This document shows positions 61,401 through 64,000 of a stretch of DNA of 64,000 nucleotides, piece by piece. Within the stretch, counting starts at the first letter, position 1. Each line of letters begins with the position of its first letter. Below the pieces are notes generated by a model, which had not been told where the DNA came from, made no database searches, and saw only the letters and a program-made list of their open reading frames with translations. A program made the translations under genes and the position numbers. Source of the stretch: Colias croceus (Eukaryota > Arthropoda > Insecta > Lepidoptera > Pieridae); the NCBI RefSeq assembly GCF_905220415.1, contig NC_059538.1, positions 5,208,001-5,272,000 of the forward strand, given 5' to 3'.

Positions 61401-63831
61401 TTCCGTAACAATGTTGTACAAACAATGACACGAAATGATGTTTATGTCTACGGAAATGCTCCAGATATAGGTACAGTTAGACATTACAAATTACGGCTTG
61501 ATATGCGTTGTCTAGAAATTTCTATTTTCAAAGTCAAAGCATTTTATATAATTGACACAAATTGACTGCACACGCATAATTACGTATCGAAGATAGCATA
61601 AAATCTCATGATGACCAATGACCATGCACCAGCATTATTAACCTATAAGCGAATGCTAGATGTCGTAAGCGTAACTATCTAGTACTCATCAATAGCGTGT
61701 GAAAATATAGAAATTCTTAGAGCGGCGAGCTTTGCACGTCTCTCTGTAATTGCAGTACCCACGTTACACTTAGAAATCATCGATTGCTGATACACCGCCG
61801 CAATCTTGTATCAATTATGTTGATACACGCTGAACACGCATCTTCTCTGTAACATCAAAGAATTACTTATTAATAGATTCTAACTACACTTGATCTTGAT
61901 CACATATCATTTGCATTTTCTTTTTTGCTTAGAACCACCTGCGAACGCAAATCCGAGCGGAGAGTTGCCTGTAACTATTGAACATCAGCAAGATGTTAAT
62001 TTGGCGAACAATCTTTCGAGAAACGACGCTAATTGCGACAAAACTGGAACATGCTACGATGGTAAATTTTACATTGATCTTTCACATTCTTAACACAATA
62101 TAGAGTCACAAGTTAATTAACATTTGCCTTTCAGTATCTGTACATTGTAAAGATACAAGAATTGCGGTACAAGTTCGCACAAACAAGCCCTTCAATGGAA
62201 GAATATACGCTTTGGGAAGATCCGAGACCTGCAACATTGATGTTGTTAATAGCGATCTATTCAGACTCGACCTTACGATGGCTGGCCAAGATTGTAACAC
62301 ACAAAGTGTCGTAAGTATTTATAAGTCGTTAAATTATCGTAAAATATATGTCTGCGGATTATTTAAATTTACCTTTGTTTAGCAAAATATACTGAGAAAG
62401 GGAATGTTTTCAGACTGGTGTTTATTCGAACACTGTTGTTCTCCAACACCACAGCGTGGTGATGACTAAAGCGGACAAGATCTACAAGGTGAAGTGCACG
62501 TATGACATGAGTTCGAAGAACATCACATTCGGAATGGTGCCTATTAGGTTAGTAACAGTACAACGGTTACATATATTTAAATTATGTTGAACTTTATCAA
62601 TAAAATTAATTATCGCCCTTCAAAGTGCCGTTAACTACATGTATAGCTAAGGCCTACTTCGAAGATGAAAAACGTGTTTTCCCAAATCTTTGGAATTATA
62701 TACGAATGGTTTATGTATTCAAATTTAATAATGGAACATGATTACCTAAATACTTCCAAATTTTACTAGGAAATCAGTTCATGTAAAATGACAATGAGCA
62801 TTTAAAGCCAGCACATGCAAGGAATATAAAACTCTTTTGACCCAATATCATTACTGCATAATACATGAATCGTTTAGATTCAAGAATCAAGAACGTGATA
62901 GGTGGACATAACAACACTTGCTCTCTCGTATGTGTTTTTAATAGAGATCGGAGAAACGTGATCCATAATAATAGGTATAATATGGTTGTTTATGATCGGA
63001 ATTCTTAAAATGATATTATGTTGGATGTTCTGTTGAACACGATGAATAACTACAACGATTAGAATTAGAATAGCAGGAAATAGCAAAGTGGAATTTTATG
63101 TTTACCACTGTTGTGTCGGTGGAGAATCCATCCATTCACATTGTTATGAGGTTATTAACTGCATCCAAAGTTTGATTGAGTTAATTTTTGCAATGTTAAT
63201 TAATTGATTGTCAAAATTAATAAAAAAATTAACAATTTTGTAGTTTTAGTATTAAGCTTTCGTATCAATAGAGTTAGAGCAGTGGTGGCTCAGTGGTGAG
63301 ACCTCGGACTTCGAATCGATAAGTCCGGGGTTCGAGACCAGGCGAGCACGCAGGAAATAAATTGATTTATCAATTTATCTGCGCATGTTGAAACACCACC
63401 ACTGCTCGAACGGTGAAGGAAAACATCGTGAGGAAAACGACATGTCGAAGAATTAAAAAAAAAAGTTCGACGACATGTGTCATCCGCCAACACGCACTTG
63501 GCCAGCGTGGTGGATTATGGCCTGTACCCTCATAGGAGGCCCGTGTCCCAGCAGTGGGAACGTATATGGGCTGATGATAATGATGATGATCAATAGAGTT
63601 AAATGATATATCAACCGCAACCCTATAACAAAGCCGAATATTTAATTATGAGAGGTTAAGTTAATACTCATGAAGATAATTATATTTGCAGAGATCCGGA
63701 AATGATTTCAATCACGGCTGCTCCGGAGGCGCCGCCCCCACGTATCCGCATCTTGGACAGCCGCCAGCGAGAGGTGGAAACTGTTCGTATCGGAGACCGA
63801 CTTACCTTCCGTATCGAGATTCCAGAAGATA
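46423..63831 (+). CDS. PAN/Apple and ZP-domain apical matrix protein (partial, N-terminal about 507 residues)
   Basis: Coding exons: 46423-46489, 48462-48594, 52113-52203, 52972-53139, 53350-53478, 53894-54022, 54368-54593, 61933-62061, 62135-62310, 62414-62547 and 63692-63831, all GT-AG with matching phases. The protein continues beyond the window. A signal peptide (MKGSTLGLTPLFLLLLQSTL) is followed by three cysteine-rich PAN/Apple domains at about residues 27-105, 116-200 and 208-312, a short linker, and a ZP domain from about 360. FNGRIYALGRSETCN and MTKADKIYKVKCTYDMSSKN are its landmarks. Insect PAN+ZP proteins (nyobe, neyo, morpheyus, trynity) organise the apical extracellular matrix under cuticle. 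Trynity looks the closest by domain order, but the exact orthologue is not certain. Exons 4 to 6 of the coding set are phase 0, so they could be skipped without frame loss. Confidence 0.93.
47292..48400. mobile_element. Long-terminal-inverted-repeat element in intron 2 of the ZP gene
   Basis: The left arm (about 47292-47651) and right arm (about 48039-48400) are reverse complements. The central 200 bp, from CCGGGCTGTCTGGCTGGCCG inward, differs at only a few bases; the outer 60 bp is more diverged. About 390 bp of AT-rich, non-coding sequence lies between the arms. The outer ends begin near TAGTA. A TA target duplication is possible but not clear. Superfamily unassigned. Confidence 0.75.
48595..52112 (+). 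other. 3.5-kb intron 3 of the ZP gene
   Basis: No exon or bounded transposon was found. A GC-balanced stretch at about 48880-49060 is open on the minus strand (discussed among the rejected items). Confidence 0.45.
55877..56102 (-). mobile_element. Helitron-like element with a palindromic 5' end
   Basis: It is homologous to 15458-15640 (shared AAACAAACAAACTCTTCAGC and GATAAATGGGCTATCTAACA) and has a CTAG end. Its 5' terminus carries an extra perfect 24-bp palindrome (56075-56098) made of TACTCTATATTT and its inverse. Confidence 0.65.
57395..57530. other. GC-rich island inside the ZP gene intron
   Basis: GTGGCCGCGGCCGGCGCCGC marks an abrupt GC-rich patch. A 36-codon frame from the ATG at 57398 (MIKRTTTVAAAGAARACL start) is present but has no support as an exon. 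It could be an alternative promoter or an enhancer. Confidence 0.3.
58836..59060 (-). mobile_element. Non-LTR retrotransposon 3' tail fragment nested in the hAT element
   Basis: AGAAAGAAAGAAGGAAGAAA followed by TCATTTATTCC is the reverse complement of a typical lepidopteran LINE 3' tail ending near AATAAATG. A hairpin-rich piece (TCAGGATACCTGA) follows. The boundaries are approximate. Confidence 0.45.
59155..59466 (-). pseudogene. Unrecognised coding remnant within the hAT element
   Basis: Two overlapping minus-strand frames read like protein. The first (about 59466-59368) contains KFVPENKQKDKTSFSVDYLA. The second (about 59390-59155) contains CCQYFENEFAIFMGKTVKWL and DLRGSAVGFFDRECDYL. One frameshift would link them. 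Neither matches a family I know. They could be eroded transposase or captured host sequence. Confidence 0.35.
60022..61932. other. Remainder of the 7.3-kb intron right of the hAT element
   Basis: AT-rich sequence with no recognisable element or exon before the acceptor at 61932. Confidence 0.5.
63277..63588 (+). mobile_element. tRNA-derived SINE with 13-bp target duplication
   Basis: The head has box A TGGCTCAGTGGTGAGACC and box B GGGTTCGAGACC. The body contains GGAAAACATCGTGAGGAAAAC and ends in a (TGATGA)n-type tail after CCAGCAGTGGGAACGTATATGG. This body and tail are very common in lepidopteran genomes. The flanks ATCAATAGAGTTA at 63264-63276 and 63589-63601 are identical. It lies in the last complete intron of the ZP gene. 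Confidence 0.85.
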
Positions 63832-64000
63832 GTAAGTTCATTCATATGTTTGTATATGTTTAATCGACATAGAGAACATTGTATAAAATATACCGTGGTT
63901 ATTCTTTAAAAAACCTGAAAGGCTTTAACAAGTTTTTTGCGTTTTCAATGCTAATTTATGTATGAGGTATTCGAAATATTTCACGACGGATTTTTTCAAT

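Larger units (their letters stand above)
54594..61932 (+). other. 7.3-kb intron between the third PAN domain and the linker exon
   Basis: It is bounded by GTAAGT and TTTTTTGCTTAG. It contains a Helitron-like element (55877), a GC-rich patch (about 57400-57510) and a hAT element (58264). The remaining sequence is AT-rich and featureless. Confidence 0.7.

Overview
This is an AT-rich eukaryotic (insect) genomic window with spliced genes, long introns and dense transposon debris. The organism is almost certainly a moth or butterfly. The evidence is lepidopteran-type odorant receptors, Helitron-like repeats beginning TCTATACTAATATT, a tRNA-headed SINE ending in a GATGAT tract, and short-exon genes. 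The species cannot be named from the sequence alone. Nothing prokaryotic, no CRISPR array and no operon was seen.

Layout. (1) 2-601: the 3' end of adrenodoxin (ferredoxin-NADP+) reductase. (2) 1-9.7 kb: a repeat-rich zone. Its centre is two almost identical head-to-tail PIF/Harbinger DNA transposons (3070-5358 and 5364-8583), each already carrying the same Helitron-like insertion. The second copy also holds a 905-bp foldback array of tRNA-headed repeats flanked by a 15-bp target-site duplication. (3) 10.6-11.5 kb: ribosomal protein S5, with a 5'TOP-like start and a coding region in one exon. (4) 12973-17031: a complete ten-exon gene for the AP-3 adaptor mu subunit (carmine). Intron 8 carries two Helitron-like elements abutting head to head. 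(5) 19683-24758, minus strand: two tandem nine-exon odorant receptor genes with identical intron phases, 406 and 400 aa. (6) 29.7 kb to the right edge: a gene for an apical-matrix protein with a signal peptide, three PAN/Apple domains and a ZP domain (nyobe/neyo/morpheyus/trynity family). It has a TATA promoter at 29737, an untranslated first exon, a 16.4-kb first intron and at least eleven coding exons, and it runs off the window.

Mobile elements in the introns of the ZP gene include a 1.1-kb element with about 360-bp inverted arms in intron 2, a 1750-bp hAT-type element with a perfect 8-bp target duplication, a SINE with a 13-bp target duplication, and a LINE reverse-transcriptase remnant. 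The genes do not form one pathway: they cover mitochondrial steroid-type electron transfer, translation, vesicle sorting, olfaction and cuticle/apical matrix. I found no clearly new biological system. The most unusual features are the foldback tRNA-SINE array, the long intronic hairpin element, the near-identical transposon pair and a few unexplained GC-rich or open segments inside introns.
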